A DNA stretch of 64,000 bases from Luteibacter sp. Sphag1AF (GTDB taxonomy: Bacteria > Pseudomonadota > Gammaproteobacteria > Xanthomonadales > Rhodanobacteraceae): the NCBI RefSeq assembly GCF_014192715.1, contig NZ_JACHYH010000006.1, positions 1 through 64,000 on the forward strand, read 5' to 3'. Numbering within the stretch: position 1 is the first letter of the stretch; each line of letters starts with the position of its first letter. Below, piece by piece: positions 6,883 through 16,306 of the stretch. A program made the position numbers and the translations under genes. The notes below the pieces were generated by a model. The model was not told the origin of the DNA. It searched no databases and saw only the letters and a list, made by a program, of their open reading frames with translations.

Positions 6883-9492
6883 GTGTCTGACCTGTCCCCG
6901 TCGTCCCGCGTTGCCTCGCCTCTCTCCCATGGCGGCATCGCCAAGCTGAAGTTCGCCCGGCCGGCGGCTCCGCTGGCACCGCTTGCTGCGTGGCCCGCGC
7001 CCTCGATGCCCGAAGTCGATCCGTTTGGCGGCATCAATGCCAGTCATCTGAGTACCCCGTTTCCGAAGATCCTGGTGCAGACCGGGCACTTCACCACGCC
7101 TCTGGCGCCGCGCGACACGGTCAGCGTGTACTGGGATTCCAACGCCGAATTGATCGGCATCACCACGATTCAGGAAACCACTTCCGGCACCGTGTATGTG
7201 CAGGTGGATGGACGGGTGATCCGGCAACATGGGGAAGGCTGGCGAACCTATCACTACATCCAGCGCAATTTGGCTGGCACGGCCACGCCTTCGAACGTGT
7301 CCACCGTGCTGGTGAAGTTCCGCATCCCCGGCGAAGACGACGACGGCAACCCGACCCTGACCGCGCCTGTCGTCACGCCGACCGTGATTGGTGCAGGCAC
7401 CCCGGTGACCGTCACCATTGACGCGTGGCAGAACGCCTTCGAGGAAGACCGGCTGATCCTTCTGTGGGGCGCGGTGTCCTATGAGGTCCCCGGGCCCTTC
7501 CCGGTGGATCAGCCGGTGACCTTTCCGCTGTCCGCCCACGTCATCGTCGAGGGCGGCAGCAATCCGGCGATGGAGGTGAGCTACGTGGTCGTGGATCAGG
7601 TGGGCAACTGGTCCCAGCGCTCGCCTGTGACCGTGGTGCACGTGCAGGCGGACAACGATCTGCTCCTGGCGCCCAAGGTGATCGAAGCGCCGAGCGGCGT
7701 GCTGGATCTGACCAAGCTCGATGGCGACGACGTCCATGTGCAAGTGGATACCGAACAGGCTGAACTCGCCATCGGCGACACCATCGTGCTGACCTGGAAA
7801 GGCATGACGGGTCAGGGCACGCAGCTGCCGTATACACCGGACGCGGAGGAGGTCACCGACGACGTCTTCATCATTTTCACCATCCCCCATGCGCGGGTGG
7901 CGCCGCTGGGTCCCGACGGCAGTGTGTCCCTGTACTACGAAGCGCGCACGAGTGAAGGCGCGCTGCGTTCCGCGCAACGCAACCTGACCGTCATCGGTGA
8001 GGCCGTGGTCCTTGAAGCACCGAGTGTTCGGGAAGCGCGCGACGGCGCACTGGATCCGGAATCCCTGGTGGATGGGCTGGCCCATCTGGACGTGGGACCG
8101 TATCCCCTGATGGCCATCGGTGACCAGGTCACCTATTACTGGACGGCCACGGGCCACGGCGGCGCCACGTGGTTCAAGACGGACTCCAGGGATGTGTCCG
8201 GTAACGACGTGATTCCTGCGCCCATCCCGCTCGTCTTTACCCTCACCCGGGCGGAAATCGAGCAGATCAAGGGCTATGCGGTGAGCGTGTATTACACCGT
8301 CAAGCACTTTGCCACCGGCCTCACATCCACGTCGCAACGGCTGGAGCTGCGCATCGGCGGCGTGATTACCCTGCCCCCACCCCTCGTGGATCACGTGGTC
8401 AACGGCTACCTGGACCCGTCCGCTGCACCCGATGGCACCAACATCCGCGTGCGCACCGACTACAGCGGCGCGGTGCATGGCGATTTCGCGCACGTGTTCT
8501 GGAATGCGCTGGAATCGTACACCAACATCCACGCCGTGGACCCCGCCAGGCCGGAGGTCGTCTCCCCGGTGGCCGCCAGGTACATCACCGACAACGCAGG
8601 TCGTGAGGTCACCGTCAGCTACACGATCAACCACGATGGCCAGCCCACCCGCCAGGGCGGCACCACCACCTTCGTGATTGGCACCGAAACGGTCCTGTTG
8701 CCGGCACCCAGCGTGCTGGAAGCCGGGGCGGGCAATACGCTGCCCGGCAATGCGGCCAAGGCGACCGTGCGCATCCCCGTAGGCGCTGCGCTGGCGGTGA
8801 ACGATGTGGTCACCGTGCACTGGAAAGGCACGGCCGGTGCAGGCACTGCGAACGTGGCCAAAACGGTGACGACGCAAGCGGGCTCTTACATCGACCTGGA
8901 CATCCTCGCCGCGGCCATCCTGCCGAATGCCGGCAAGGCGGTGAGTGTGACCTATTCGATCACGCGCGCCGCGTCTGGACGTCTGGATGGCCCATCACCT
9001 GAGTACGTGTTGAATGTGCAGTCGGTCGCGCCTGTTGTCGTCACAGAAACCTTCGAAGGTGTGCCCATCCATCAGTTCAACATGAGCACGCCGCTGAACC
9101 TGACATACTTCCGGCTTCGCGCTGTCAACAATGTGGGAAACATCGTCGAGACAGGGTCGCACTACGCGCCGATCGTTTCTGGAAGGGCGGTGCACGTTTC
9201 AACTCAAAACATAGTTGAAATGGCTTTCCATACACCATGCAAGACAGTGAGCATGGGCCTTCAGTCCAACTATGGTAGCGACGAACTGAAAATCGTTGCA
9301 TACGATGACTCCGGCAGCGTGGCCGGCGGATCAGGCTGGCCACACAACGGCGTTGCGAAAACCGTCAGCTTCTCAGCCAGCGAGGGACGCAAGCTCGTGC
9401 GCATCACCGTACAGGGCGTATCCCCCGACATACCCGAGCCCTGGCCGGTGTTTCCGGAGCAGAGGTTTGACAACGTTTCCATCACTTACTGA
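6883..9492 (+). CDS. Ig-like repeat protein, tandem paralog 1
   Basis: The 869-residue product starts at a GTG (VSDLSPSSRV) after CAGGAGCCTGCC. After an N-terminal module come five more modules, beginning near residues 158 (LTAPVV), 260 (LLLAPKVIEAP), 375 (VVLEAPSVREA), 494 (ITLPPPLVDHVVNGYLD) and 603 (VLLPAPSVLEAGAG). Each has an AP/PP entry, an IGD or VND turn and a Y-rich C-terminal strand, typical of bacterial Ig-like domains. The last ~150 residues (from TETFEG near 718) are a different beta-domain ending FDNVSITY. There is no signal peptide, RTX, Cys-anchoring or sorting motif, so export route and role are unknown. Compared with paralogs 2 and 3 the scaffold is close but more divergent. 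Confidence 0.9.
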   Translation: MSDLSPSSRVASPLSHGGIAKLKFARPAAPLAPLAAWPAPSMPEVDPFGGINASHLSTPFPKILVQTGHFTTPLAPRDTVSVYWDSNAELIGITTIQETTSGTVYVQVDGRVIRQHGEGWRTYHYIQRNLAGTATPSNVSTVLVKFRIPGEDDDGNPTLTAPVVTPTVIGAGTPVTVTIDAWQNAFEEDRLILLWGAVSYEVPGPFPVDQPVTFPLSAHVIVEGGSNPAMEVSYVVVDQVGNWSQRSPVTVVHVQADNDLLLAPKVIEAPSGVLDLTKLDGDDVHVQVDTEQAELAIGDTIVLTWKGMTGQGTQLPYTPDAEEVTDDVFIIFTIPHARVAPLGPDGSVSLYYEARTSEGALRSAQRNLTVIGEAVVLEAPSVREARDGALDPESLVDGLAHLDVGPYPLMAIGDQVTYYWTATGHGGATWFKTDSRDVSGNDVIPAPIPLVFTLTRAEIEQIKGYAVSVYYTVKHFATGLTSTSQRLELRIGGVITLPPPLVDHVVNGYLDPSAAPDGTNIRVRTDYSGAVHGDFAHVFWNALESYTNIHAVDPARPEVVSPVAARYITDNAGREVTVSYTINHDGQPTRQGGTTTFVIGTETVLLPAPSVLEAGAGNTLPGNAAKATVRIPVGAALAVNDVVTVHWKGTAGAGTANVAKTVTTQAGSYIDLDILAAAILPNAGKAVSVTYSITRAASGRLDGPSPEYVLNVQSVAPVVVTETFEGVPIHQFNMSTPLNLTYFRLRAVNNVGNIVETGSHYAPIVSGRAVHVSTQNIVEMAFHTPCKTVSMGLQSNYGSDELKIVAYDDSGSVAGGSGWPHNGVAKTVSFSASEGRKLVRITVQGVSPDIPEPWPVFPEQRFDNVSITY

Positions 9493-9566
9493 ATGGATGC
9501 GTGCCTATTGATACGCCCCGGTTGCATGAGTGACCGGTGCGTAGCAACCCCGCCAGGAGCCTGCCC
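9493..9566 (+). promoter_or_regulatory. short shared leader of the Ig-like family
   Basis: The 74-bp gap between paralogs 1 and 2 keeps only the gene-proximal part of the leader (TGCGTGCCTATTGATACG, GACCGGTGCGTAGC, CCAGGAGCCTGCCC). Because the distal block is absent, paralog 2 may be cotranscribed with paralog 1. Confidence 0.55.
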
Positions 9567-12152
9567 ATGTCTGACCTGTCTCCGTCGCCCCACCTCATCT
9601 CGCCCCGCTCAAAGGGCGGCATCGCCAAACTGAAGTACACCCCGCCGCTGGCACCACCGGCACCGCTCTTATGGCCCGCGCCCTCGATGCCCGAGGTTGA
9701 CCCCTTCGGCGGCATCAATGCCAGTCATCTGAGTACCCCGTTTCCCAAGATCCTCGTGCAGACCGGTCGCTTCACCACACCCCTGGCACCGCGCGACACG
9801 GTCAGCGTGTACTGGGATTTCAACGCTGATCTGATCGGCGTTACCACGATCCAGGAAACCACGTCCGGCCTGGTGTTTGTGCAGGTGGATGGACGGCTGA
9901 TCAGGGAGCATGGGGAGGGCTGGCGAACCTATCACTACATCCAGCGCAATTTGGGTGGCACGGCCACGGCTTCAGGCGTGGCCACCGTACTGGTGAAGTT
10001 CCGCATCCCCGGTGAAGACGACGCGGGCAACCTCACCCTGACCGCACCCTTCGTCACGCCGGCCGTGATTGGTGCCAGTACCCCGGTGACGGTCACCATT
10101 GATCCCTGGCAAAACGCCTTCGAGAAAGACCGGCTGATCCTGCTGTGGGGTGCGGTGTCCTATGAGGTGCCCGGGCCCTTCCCGGTGGATCAGCCCGTGA
10201 CCTTTACGGTGCCCGCAAAGATCATCGCCGATGGTGGCAGCAACCCGGCGATGGAAGTGAGCTACCGGGTCGTGGATCAGGTGGGCAATTTGTCCCAGCG
10301 CTCGCCGGTGACCCTGGTGCACGTGCAGGCGGACAGCAATCTGCTCCTGGCGCCCAAGGTGATCGAAGCACCCGGCGGCGTGCTGGATCTGACCAAGCTC
10401 GATGGCGGCGACGTCCATGTGCAAGTGGATACCGAACAGGCCGGAATCGCCATCGGCGACACCATCGCGCTGACCTGGAAAGGCATGACGGGTCAGGGCA
10501 CGGAGCTGCCGTATGTACCGAGCCCGCAGGAGTTCACCGGCGACATCTTCATGACTTTCACCATCCCCCATGCACGGGTGGCGCCGCTGGGTCCCGACGG
10601 CAGTGCGTCCCTGTACTACGAAGTGCGCACGAGTACAGGCACGCTGCGTTCCGCGCAGCGCAACCTGACCGTTATCGGTGAGGCCGTGGTCCTTGAAGCA
10701 CCGAGTGTTCGGGAGGCGCTTGGCGGCGTGCTCGATCCGGAGAGTCTGACCGATGGCCTGGCCCATCTGGACGTGGGGCCGTATCCCCTGATGGCCATCG
10801 GCGACCAGGTCACTTATTACTGGACCGCCACGAGCCAAGGCGGCGCGACCTGGTTCAAGACGGACTCCAGGGACGTGTCTGGCAACGATGTAACGCCCGC
10901 TCCCAAACCGCTGGCATTCACCCTGACCCGGGCGGAAATCGAGCAGATCAAGGGCTATGCGGTGAGCGTGTATTACACCGTCAAGCCCTTTGCCACCGAC
11001 CTGACATCGACGTCGAAACGGCTGGAGCTGCGCATCGCCGGGGTGATCACTCTGCCGCCGCCCATCGTGGATCACGTGGTCAACGGCTACCTGGACCCGG
11101 TCGCTGCACCCGATGGCACCAACATCCGCGTCCCTACCGACTACAGCGGTGCCGTGCGGGGGGATTTCGCCTACGTGTACTGGGATGCGCTGGAACCGTA
11201 CAGCAACTTCCACGTCGTGGACCCCGCCAAGCCGGAGGTCGTCTCCCCGGTGGAGGTCCAGTACATCACCGCCAACCAGGGGCGTGAGGTCAAGGTCAGC
11301 TACACGATCAACCACGATGGCCAGCCCACCCGCCAGGGCGGCACCACCACCTTCGTGATTGGCACGGAAGCGGGCATCCTGCTACCGGCACCCAGCGTGC
11401 TGGAAGCCGGTGCGGGCAACACGCTGCCCGGCAATGCGGCCAAGGCGACCGTGCGCGTTCCGATGGGTGCGGCGCTGGCCGTGAATGACGTGGTCACCGT
11501 GCACTGGAAAGGCACGGCCGGTGCGGGCACCGCGAACGTGGCCAAGACGGTGACGACGCAAGCGGGCTCTTACATCGACATCGAGATCCTCGCTGCGGCC
11601 ATCTTGCCGAATGCCGGCACGGCAGTGAGTGTGACCTATTCGATCACGCGCGCCGCATCTGGACGTCTGGATGGCCCGTCACCTGCGTACGTGTTGAATG
11701 TACAGTCGGTCGGGCCGGGCAACGGCACGGAAACCTTCGAAGGGGTGCCCCTCGGACGGTTCTTCGAGCTGCAGCTGACACACTTCAATATGATAGCCCA
11801 CCAGGACCTTGGCCTGGGCGAAATTGTCAACGCGGGATCGAAATACGCGCCGCACATTTCCGGAAGGGCAGTACGCTTTAGTCGCAGCACCAACCTTGGA
11901 ATATATCCCCACACACCATGCACGAAAGTGAGCGTAGGCATCCAGTGCAACGTTTACACCCTCACCTACTTAATCTATGCAGTCGATCAAAACGGGGACG
12001 CATTCGAATATTACAGGTGGCGCGGCGATGCGAGAACCATCACTCTCCAGGCCAGTGCGGGACGCAAGATTGTGAAAATCTTGTTTAATGGCGCGCCCCC
12101 TGAACAAGCGGATGCGGTCCACATGATTGACAACGTCACCCTCACTTATTGA
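9567..12152 (+). CDS. Ig-like repeat protein, tandem paralog 2
   Basis: The 861-residue product starts at the ATG at 9567 (MSDLSPSPHLIS) after CCAGGAGCCTGCCC. An in-frame GTG 30 bp earlier lies inside the conserved leader and is rejected. Six Ig-like modules are arranged as in paralog 1 and are nearly identical to paralog 3 over about 715 residues. The C-terminal ~140 residues differ: GNGTETFEGVP, IVNAGSKYAPHISGRAVRF, TPCTKVSVGIQ and a final MIDNVTLTY. Function is unknown. Confidence 0.9.
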   Translation: MSDLSPSPHLISPRSKGGIAKLKYTPPLAPPAPLLWPAPSMPEVDPFGGINASHLSTPFPKILVQTGRFTTPLAPRDTVSVYWDFNADLIGVTTIQETTSGLVFVQVDGRLIREHGEGWRTYHYIQRNLGGTATASGVATVLVKFRIPGEDDAGNLTLTAPFVTPAVIGASTPVTVTIDPWQNAFEKDRLILLWGAVSYEVPGPFPVDQPVTFTVPAKIIADGGSNPAMEVSYRVVDQVGNLSQRSPVTLVHVQADSNLLLAPKVIEAPGGVLDLTKLDGGDVHVQVDTEQAGIAIGDTIALTWKGMTGQGTELPYVPSPQEFTGDIFMTFTIPHARVAPLGPDGSASLYYEVRTSTGTLRSAQRNLTVIGEAVVLEAPSVREALGGVLDPESLTDGLAHLDVGPYPLMAIGDQVTYYWTATSQGGATWFKTDSRDVSGNDVTPAPKPLAFTLTRAEIEQIKGYAVSVYYTVKPFATDLTSTSKRLELRIAGVITLPPPIVDHVVNGYLDPVAAPDGTNIRVPTDYSGAVRGDFAYVYWDALEPYSNFHVVDPAKPEVVSPVEVQYITANQGREVKVSYTINHDGQPTRQGGTTTFVIGTEAGILLPAPSVLEAGAGNTLPGNAAKATVRVPMGAALAVNDVVTVHWKGTAGAGTANVAKTVTTQAGSYIDIEILAAAILPNAGTAVSVTYSITRAASGRLDGPSPAYVLNVQSVGPGNGTETFEGVPLGRFFELQLTHFNMIAHQDLGLGEIVNAGSKYAPHISGRAVRFSRSTNLGIYPHTPCTKVSVGIQCNVYTLTYLIYAVDQNGDAFEYYRWRGDARTITLQASAGRKIVKILFNGAPPEQADAVHMIDNVTLTY

Positions 12153-12236
12153 GCCGCACGGCGCGTCGAAAGGAAGCCTCGCGCCCTGGCCGGCCCGGCC
12201 CGGAGCATTCCACAAAACATTCAGCCGGCCAGTGGT
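12147..12236 (+). repeat. 3'-flank repeat with eroded hairpin
   Basis: The sequence from the stop codon of paralog 2 (TATTGAGCCGCACGGCGCG, CGAAAGGAAGCC, CATTCCACAAAACATT) is repeated after paralog 3 at 15000-15088. Here the hairpin arm has lost bases, so the strong stem seen in the second copy is broken. This supports duplication of the whole gene including its 3' flank. Confidence 0.7.
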
Positions 12237-12259
12237 TCAGCAGTGCGAGAAGCGCATCT

Positions 12260-12425
12260 GCGCCTACAACCGATGGCTGACTGGCAGCGTGCAAGGCGCT
12301 GAGTAGGATCAGGGTTCGACCCGTGGCGATGACTTTTTCACCGCTGATCATGTCGATGCTTCGTATTAGATACGTGCCTGTTGCATGTGTGCACGGTGCG
12401 TCGCCACCCCGCCAGGAGCCAGCCC
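12260..12425 (+). promoter_or_regulatory. full-length shared leader of the Ig-like family
   Basis: This is the third full copy of the leader (GCGCCTACAACCGATGG to GCCAGGAGCCAGCCC), directly before paralog 3, with all blocks in the same order as at 1208-1376 and 6718-6882. Confidence 0.6.
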
Positions 12426-15005
12426 ATGTCTGACCTGTCCTTGCCGTCCCGCGTCACCTCGTCCAGCGAAAATCGCGGCATCGCCAAACTGAAGTACACC
12501 CCGCCGCTGGCACCGCCGGCACCGCTCTTATGGCCCGCGCCCTCGATGCCCGAGGTTGACCCCTTCGGTGGCATCAATGCCAGTCATCTGAGTACCCCGT
12601 TTCCGAAGATCCTGGTGCAGACCGGTCGCTTCACCACGCCCCTGGCACCGCGCGACACGGTCAGCGTGTACTGGGATTTCAACGCTGATCTGATCGGCGT
12701 TACCACGATCCAGGAAACGACGTCCGGCCTGGTGTTTGTGCAGGTGGATGGACGGCTGATCAGGGAGCATGGGGAAGGCTGGCGAACCTATCACTACATC
12801 CAGCGCAATTTGGGTGGCACGGCCACGGCTTCAGGCGTGGCCACCGTACTGGTGAAGTTCCGCATCCCCGGTGAAGACGACGCGGGCAACCTCACCCTGA
12901 CCGCACCCGTCGTCATGCCGGCCGTGATTGGTGCCAGTACCCCGGTGACGGTCACCATTGATCCCTGGCAGAACGCCTTCGAGAAAGACCGGCTGATCCT
13001 GCTGTGGGGTGCGGTGTCCTATGAGGTGCCCGGGCCCTTCCCGGTGGATCAGCCGGTGACCTTTACGGTGCCCGCCAAGATCATCGCCGATGGTGGCAGC
13101 AACCCGGCGATGGAAGTGAGCTACCGGGTCGTGGATCAGGTGAGTAACTGGTCCCGGCGCTCGCCCGTGACCGTGGTGCACGTGCAGGCGGACAGCAATC
13201 TGCTCCTGGCGCCCAAGGTGATCGAAGCACCCGGCGGCGTGCTGGATCTGATCCAGCTGGATGGCGACGACGTCCATGCGCAAGTGGATACCGAACAGGC
13301 CGGAATCGCCATCGGCGACACCATCGCGCTGACCTGGAAAGGCATGACGGGTCAGGGCACGGAGCTGCCGTATGTACCGAGCCCGCAGGAGTTCACCGGC
13401 GACATCTTCATGACTTTCACCATCCCCCATGCGCGGGTGGCGCCGCTGGGTCCCGACGGCAGTGCGTCCCTGTACTACGAAGTGCGCACGAGTACAGGCA
13501 CGCTGCGTTCCGCGCAGCGCAACCTGACCGTCATCGGTGAGGCCGTGGTCCTTGAAGCACCGAGTGTTCGGGAGGCGCTTGGCGGCGTGCTCGATCCGGA
13601 GAGTCTGACCGATGGCCTGGCCCATCTGGACGTGGGACCGTATCCCCTGATGGCCATCGGTGACCAGGTCACCTATTACTGGACGGCCACGGGCCACGGC
13701 GGCGCCACGTGGTTCAAGACGGACTCCAGGGACGTATCTGGCAACGATGTAACGCCCGCTCCCAAACCGCTGGCATTCACCCTGACCCGTCAGGAAATCG
13801 AGCAGATCAAGGGCTATGCGGTGAGCGTGTATTACACCGTCAAGTACTTTGCCACCGGGCTCACATCCACATCGCAACGGCTGGAGCTGCGCATCGCCGG
13901 GGTGATCACCCTGCCGCCGCCCCTCGTGGATCACGTGGTCAACGGCTACCTGGACCCGGTCGCTGCACCCGATGGCACCAACATCCGTGTCCCTACCGAC
14001 TACAGCGGTGCCGTGCGGGGGGATTTCGCCCACGTGTTCTGGGATGCGCTGGAACCGTACACCAACATCCACGCCGTGGACCCCGCCAAACCGGAGGTCG
14101 TCTCCCCGGTGGAGGTCAAGTACATCACCGCCAACCAGGGGCGTGAGGTCACCGTCAGCTACACGATCAACCACGATGGCCAGCCCGCGCGCCAGGGCGG
14201 CACCACCACCTTCGTGATTGGTACGGAAACGGTCCTGTTGCCGGCCCCCAGCGTGCTGGAAGCGGGTACGGGCAACACGCTGCCCGGCAATGCGGCCAAG
14301 GCGACCGTGCGCGTTCCGATGGGTGCAGCGCTGGCCGTGAATGACGTGGTGACCGTGCACTGGAAAGGCACGGCCGGTGCGGGCACCGCGAACGTGGCCA
14401 AGACGGTGACGACGCAAGCGGGCTCTTACATCGACATCGAGATCCTCGCTGCGGCCATCTTGCCGAATGCCGGCACGGCAGTGAGTGTGACCTATTCGAT
14501 CACGCGCGCCGCGTCTGGACGTCTGGATGGCCCATCACCTGCGTACGTGTTGAATGTACAGTCAGTCGCGCCTGTTGTCGTCACGGAAACCTTCGAAGGC
14601 GTGCCCCTCACCGGACAGTTCTTCCGGCTGCAGCTGACACACTTCGAGTTGATAGCCCACAGTGACCCCCTTGGCCAGATTGTCAACGCAGGGTCGACAT
14701 ACGCGCCGCACATTTCCGGAAGGGCAGTACGCTTTGCGAACAACACCCAGCTTGGAATATATCCCAACACACCATGCACGAAAGTGAGCATAGGCATCCA
14801 CTCCAACCGTTCCACCTCCGACGAGTTAATCTGGGCAGGCGATCAATACGGGACCGTAGCCGGCTCTTACAGGTGGCCCGGCGGTGCGAGAACCCTCACG
14901 TTCCAGGCCAGTGGGGGACACAAGATTACGAAAATCCTGTGTCGTACCGCGTACCCTCTACTAGGAGACGTCTATACGGTTGACAACGTCACCCTCACTT
15001 ATTGA
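12426..15005 (+). CDS. Ig-like repeat protein, tandem paralog 3
   Basis: The 859-residue product starts at the ATG at 12426 (MSDLSLPSRVTS); the longer in-frame start falls inside the leader. Six Ig-like modules match paralog 2 almost throughout, but some blocks match paralog 1 instead (TATGHGGATW, TNIHAVDPA, GTETVLLPAP, APVVVTETFEG). The C-terminal domain is again its own (LTHFELIAHSD, TPCTKVSIGIHSN, VYTVDNVTLTY). There is no secretion signal and no known function. Confidence 0.9.
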   Translation: MSDLSLPSRVTSSSENRGIAKLKYTPPLAPPAPLLWPAPSMPEVDPFGGINASHLSTPFPKILVQTGRFTTPLAPRDTVSVYWDFNADLIGVTTIQETTSGLVFVQVDGRLIREHGEGWRTYHYIQRNLGGTATASGVATVLVKFRIPGEDDAGNLTLTAPVVMPAVIGASTPVTVTIDPWQNAFEKDRLILLWGAVSYEVPGPFPVDQPVTFTVPAKIIADGGSNPAMEVSYRVVDQVSNWSRRSPVTVVHVQADSNLLLAPKVIEAPGGVLDLIQLDGDDVHAQVDTEQAGIAIGDTIALTWKGMTGQGTELPYVPSPQEFTGDIFMTFTIPHARVAPLGPDGSASLYYEVRTSTGTLRSAQRNLTVIGEAVVLEAPSVREALGGVLDPESLTDGLAHLDVGPYPLMAIGDQVTYYWTATGHGGATWFKTDSRDVSGNDVTPAPKPLAFTLTRQEIEQIKGYAVSVYYTVKYFATGLTSTSQRLELRIAGVITLPPPLVDHVVNGYLDPVAAPDGTNIRVPTDYSGAVRGDFAHVFWDALEPYTNIHAVDPAKPEVVSPVEVKYITANQGREVTVSYTINHDGQPARQGGTTTFVIGTETVLLPAPSVLEAGTGNTLPGNAAKATVRVPMGAALAVNDVVTVHWKGTAGAGTANVAKTVTTQAGSYIDIEILAAAILPNAGTAVSVTYSITRAASGRLDGPSPAYVLNVQSVAPVVVTETFEGVPLTGQFFRLQLTHFELIAHSDPLGQIVNAGSTYAPHISGRAVRFANNTQLGIYPNTPCTKVSIGIHSNRSTSDELIWAGDQYGTVAGSYRWPGGARTLTFQASGGHKITKILCRTAYPLLGDVYTVDNVTLTY

Positions 15006-15036
15006 GCCGCACGGCGCGTCGAAAGGAAGCCTCGCG

Positions 15037-15072
15037 CCCCTGGCCGGGCCGGCCTCACGGCCCGGCCAGGGG
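15037..15072 (+). terminator. strong hairpin after paralog 3
   Basis: A 15-bp perfect GC stem (CCCCTGGCCGGGCCG and its complement) with a 6-nt loop lies 31 bp after the stop codon. The T-run is missing, so it may stabilise the 3' end or aid termination. Confidence 0.7.
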
Positions 15073-15111
15073 CATTCCACAAAACATTACGAAACCACTC
15101 GCGTACCATAA

Positions 15112-15130
15112 GCCCCGGGGAATCCGGGGC
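15112..15130 (+). promoter_or_regulatory. hairpin over the start region of the diguanylate cyclase
   Basis: GCCCCGG, a GGAAT loop and CCGGGGC end 4 nt before the ATG at 15135. The only Shine-Dalgarno-like bases (GGGGAA) lie in this stem-loop, so it could limit translation initiation. Confidence 0.4.
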
Positions 15131-15134
15131 CTTC

Positions 15135-16292
15135 ATGCACGCAAGCGATCAACTGGACGTGTACACGCTGGGCATCGTCGGGATGGCGGTGGGCGTGGTC
15201 ATTTCGCTGAGTTTCACGCTGTCTGGCATCGTGTTGCGTGGCATGCCCGCCTTGCGGCTCTGGGCGGCGTCGTTCTGGCTGCTGTCACTTGCCGGACTGG
15301 CGCAGGGCTATGACGAGAACGGTGGGTTTCTCTCCGTCATTATTGGCAGCCTGCTGATAGCGCTGGGAAACGGCGCCATGCTGATGGGCATCGCCGTGCA
15401 TCTGGGCCACCGGCTTGCCCTGCGATGGCCGCTTGCCCTCATCACGTTCTATCTGGCCATTCAGTTCGTCTTTTACCTGTGGCCTCCATCGCAGGGCGTG
15501 GAAGCCACCGTCTTCGGGGTCAAGAGTGTGCTGTGGGATCTGTGGATGATCTGGCTGCTGTTGCGCCTCTCGCCCCCGGAATTGCGTGTGTCGTGCGCGT
15601 TTACCGCGCTGATCCTATCCATCGACATCCTGTTTTATCTCGCCCGGGCCGGGGCATCGGTGTATCCGGGCATGGACTCGCACGTGGTGCTGGCCACCGC
15701 GCTCACAACGTCCAACTACCTGTTCGGCATCCTGTGCACGTTCCTGCTGGGCACAGGCTTCTCGCTGATGCTGGCACAACGCATCACTCACGACCTGCGT
15801 TGCGCTGCCGACACCGATGGCCTGACGGGGCTATTGAATCGCGCTGCCATGTTCACCGAGGCGGGACGCGTGGTGGCCGAGTGTCATGCGCGGGGCGAGT
15901 CGGTTGCCGTGCTGATGTTTGACCTGGACAACTTCAAGGCCATCAACGATCAGTGGGGGCATGCGGCCGGTGACAGGGTGCTGCGTCACTTCGTGGAGGT
16001 CATCCGGGCGGCGGGCATCAAGGGCGGCGCCCTGTTCTCGCGCTACGGCGGTGAAGAGTTTCTGCTGCTGCTTCCCGCGACAAAGGCAGATGAGGCGCTG
16101 ATGGTGGCTGAAAGCATGCGCTCACGCGTTGCGGCAGAACCTGCGCCATTTGATTGTCACGTGATTGCCTTTACGACCAGTGTGGGCGTGGCGACGTCAC
16201 CCAGCCCGGAACTCACCACGATGGTCGAAGCCGCCGACGCCGCGCTTTATCGCGCGAAGCACGCGGGCCGCAACCGCGTGGCACTGGCGTGA
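15135..16292 (+). CDS. membrane-bound diguanylate cyclase
   Basis: The 385-residue protein has an N-terminal membrane region of about six helices (residues about 10-210), then a GGDEF domain (about 220-385). It carries DLDNFKAINDQWGH and the active-site signature RYGGEEF, so it should make cyclic di-GMP from GTP at the inner membrane. The RxxD inhibitory site normally five residues before GGEEF is absent (GALFSRYGGEEF), which suggests no product inhibition through that site. The membrane part is of unknown ligand. It is a single gene, convergent with the acetyltransferase gene. Confidence 0.9.
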   Translation: MHASDQLDVYTLGIVGMAVGVVISLSFTLSGIVLRGMPALRLWAASFWLLSLAGLAQGYDENGGFLSVIIGSLLIALGNGAMLMGIAVHLGHRLALRWPLALITFYLAIQFVFYLWPPSQGVEATVFGVKSVLWDLWMIWLLLRLSPPELRVSCAFTALILSIDILFYLARAGASVYPGMDSHVVLATALTTSNYLFGILCTFLLGTGFSLMLAQRITHDLRCAADTDGLTGLLNRAAMFTEAGRVVAECHARGESVAVLMFDLDNFKAINDQWGHAAGDRVLRHFVEVIRAAGIKGGALFSRYGGEEFLLLLPATKADEALMVAESMRSRVAAEPAPFDCHVIAFTTSVGVATSPSPELTTMVEAADAALYRAKHAGRNRVALA

Positions 16293-16306
16293 CCCAACCT
16301 GCAAAC

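Noticed and set aside
6811-8877. 688-codon open frame opposite tandem paralog 1, and similar ones at 9972-11315 and 12831-14417
   Set aside because: They mirror the Ig-like paralogs, are rich in His/Arg/Gly without domains, and are of different lengths in the three copies, as expected of shadow frames.
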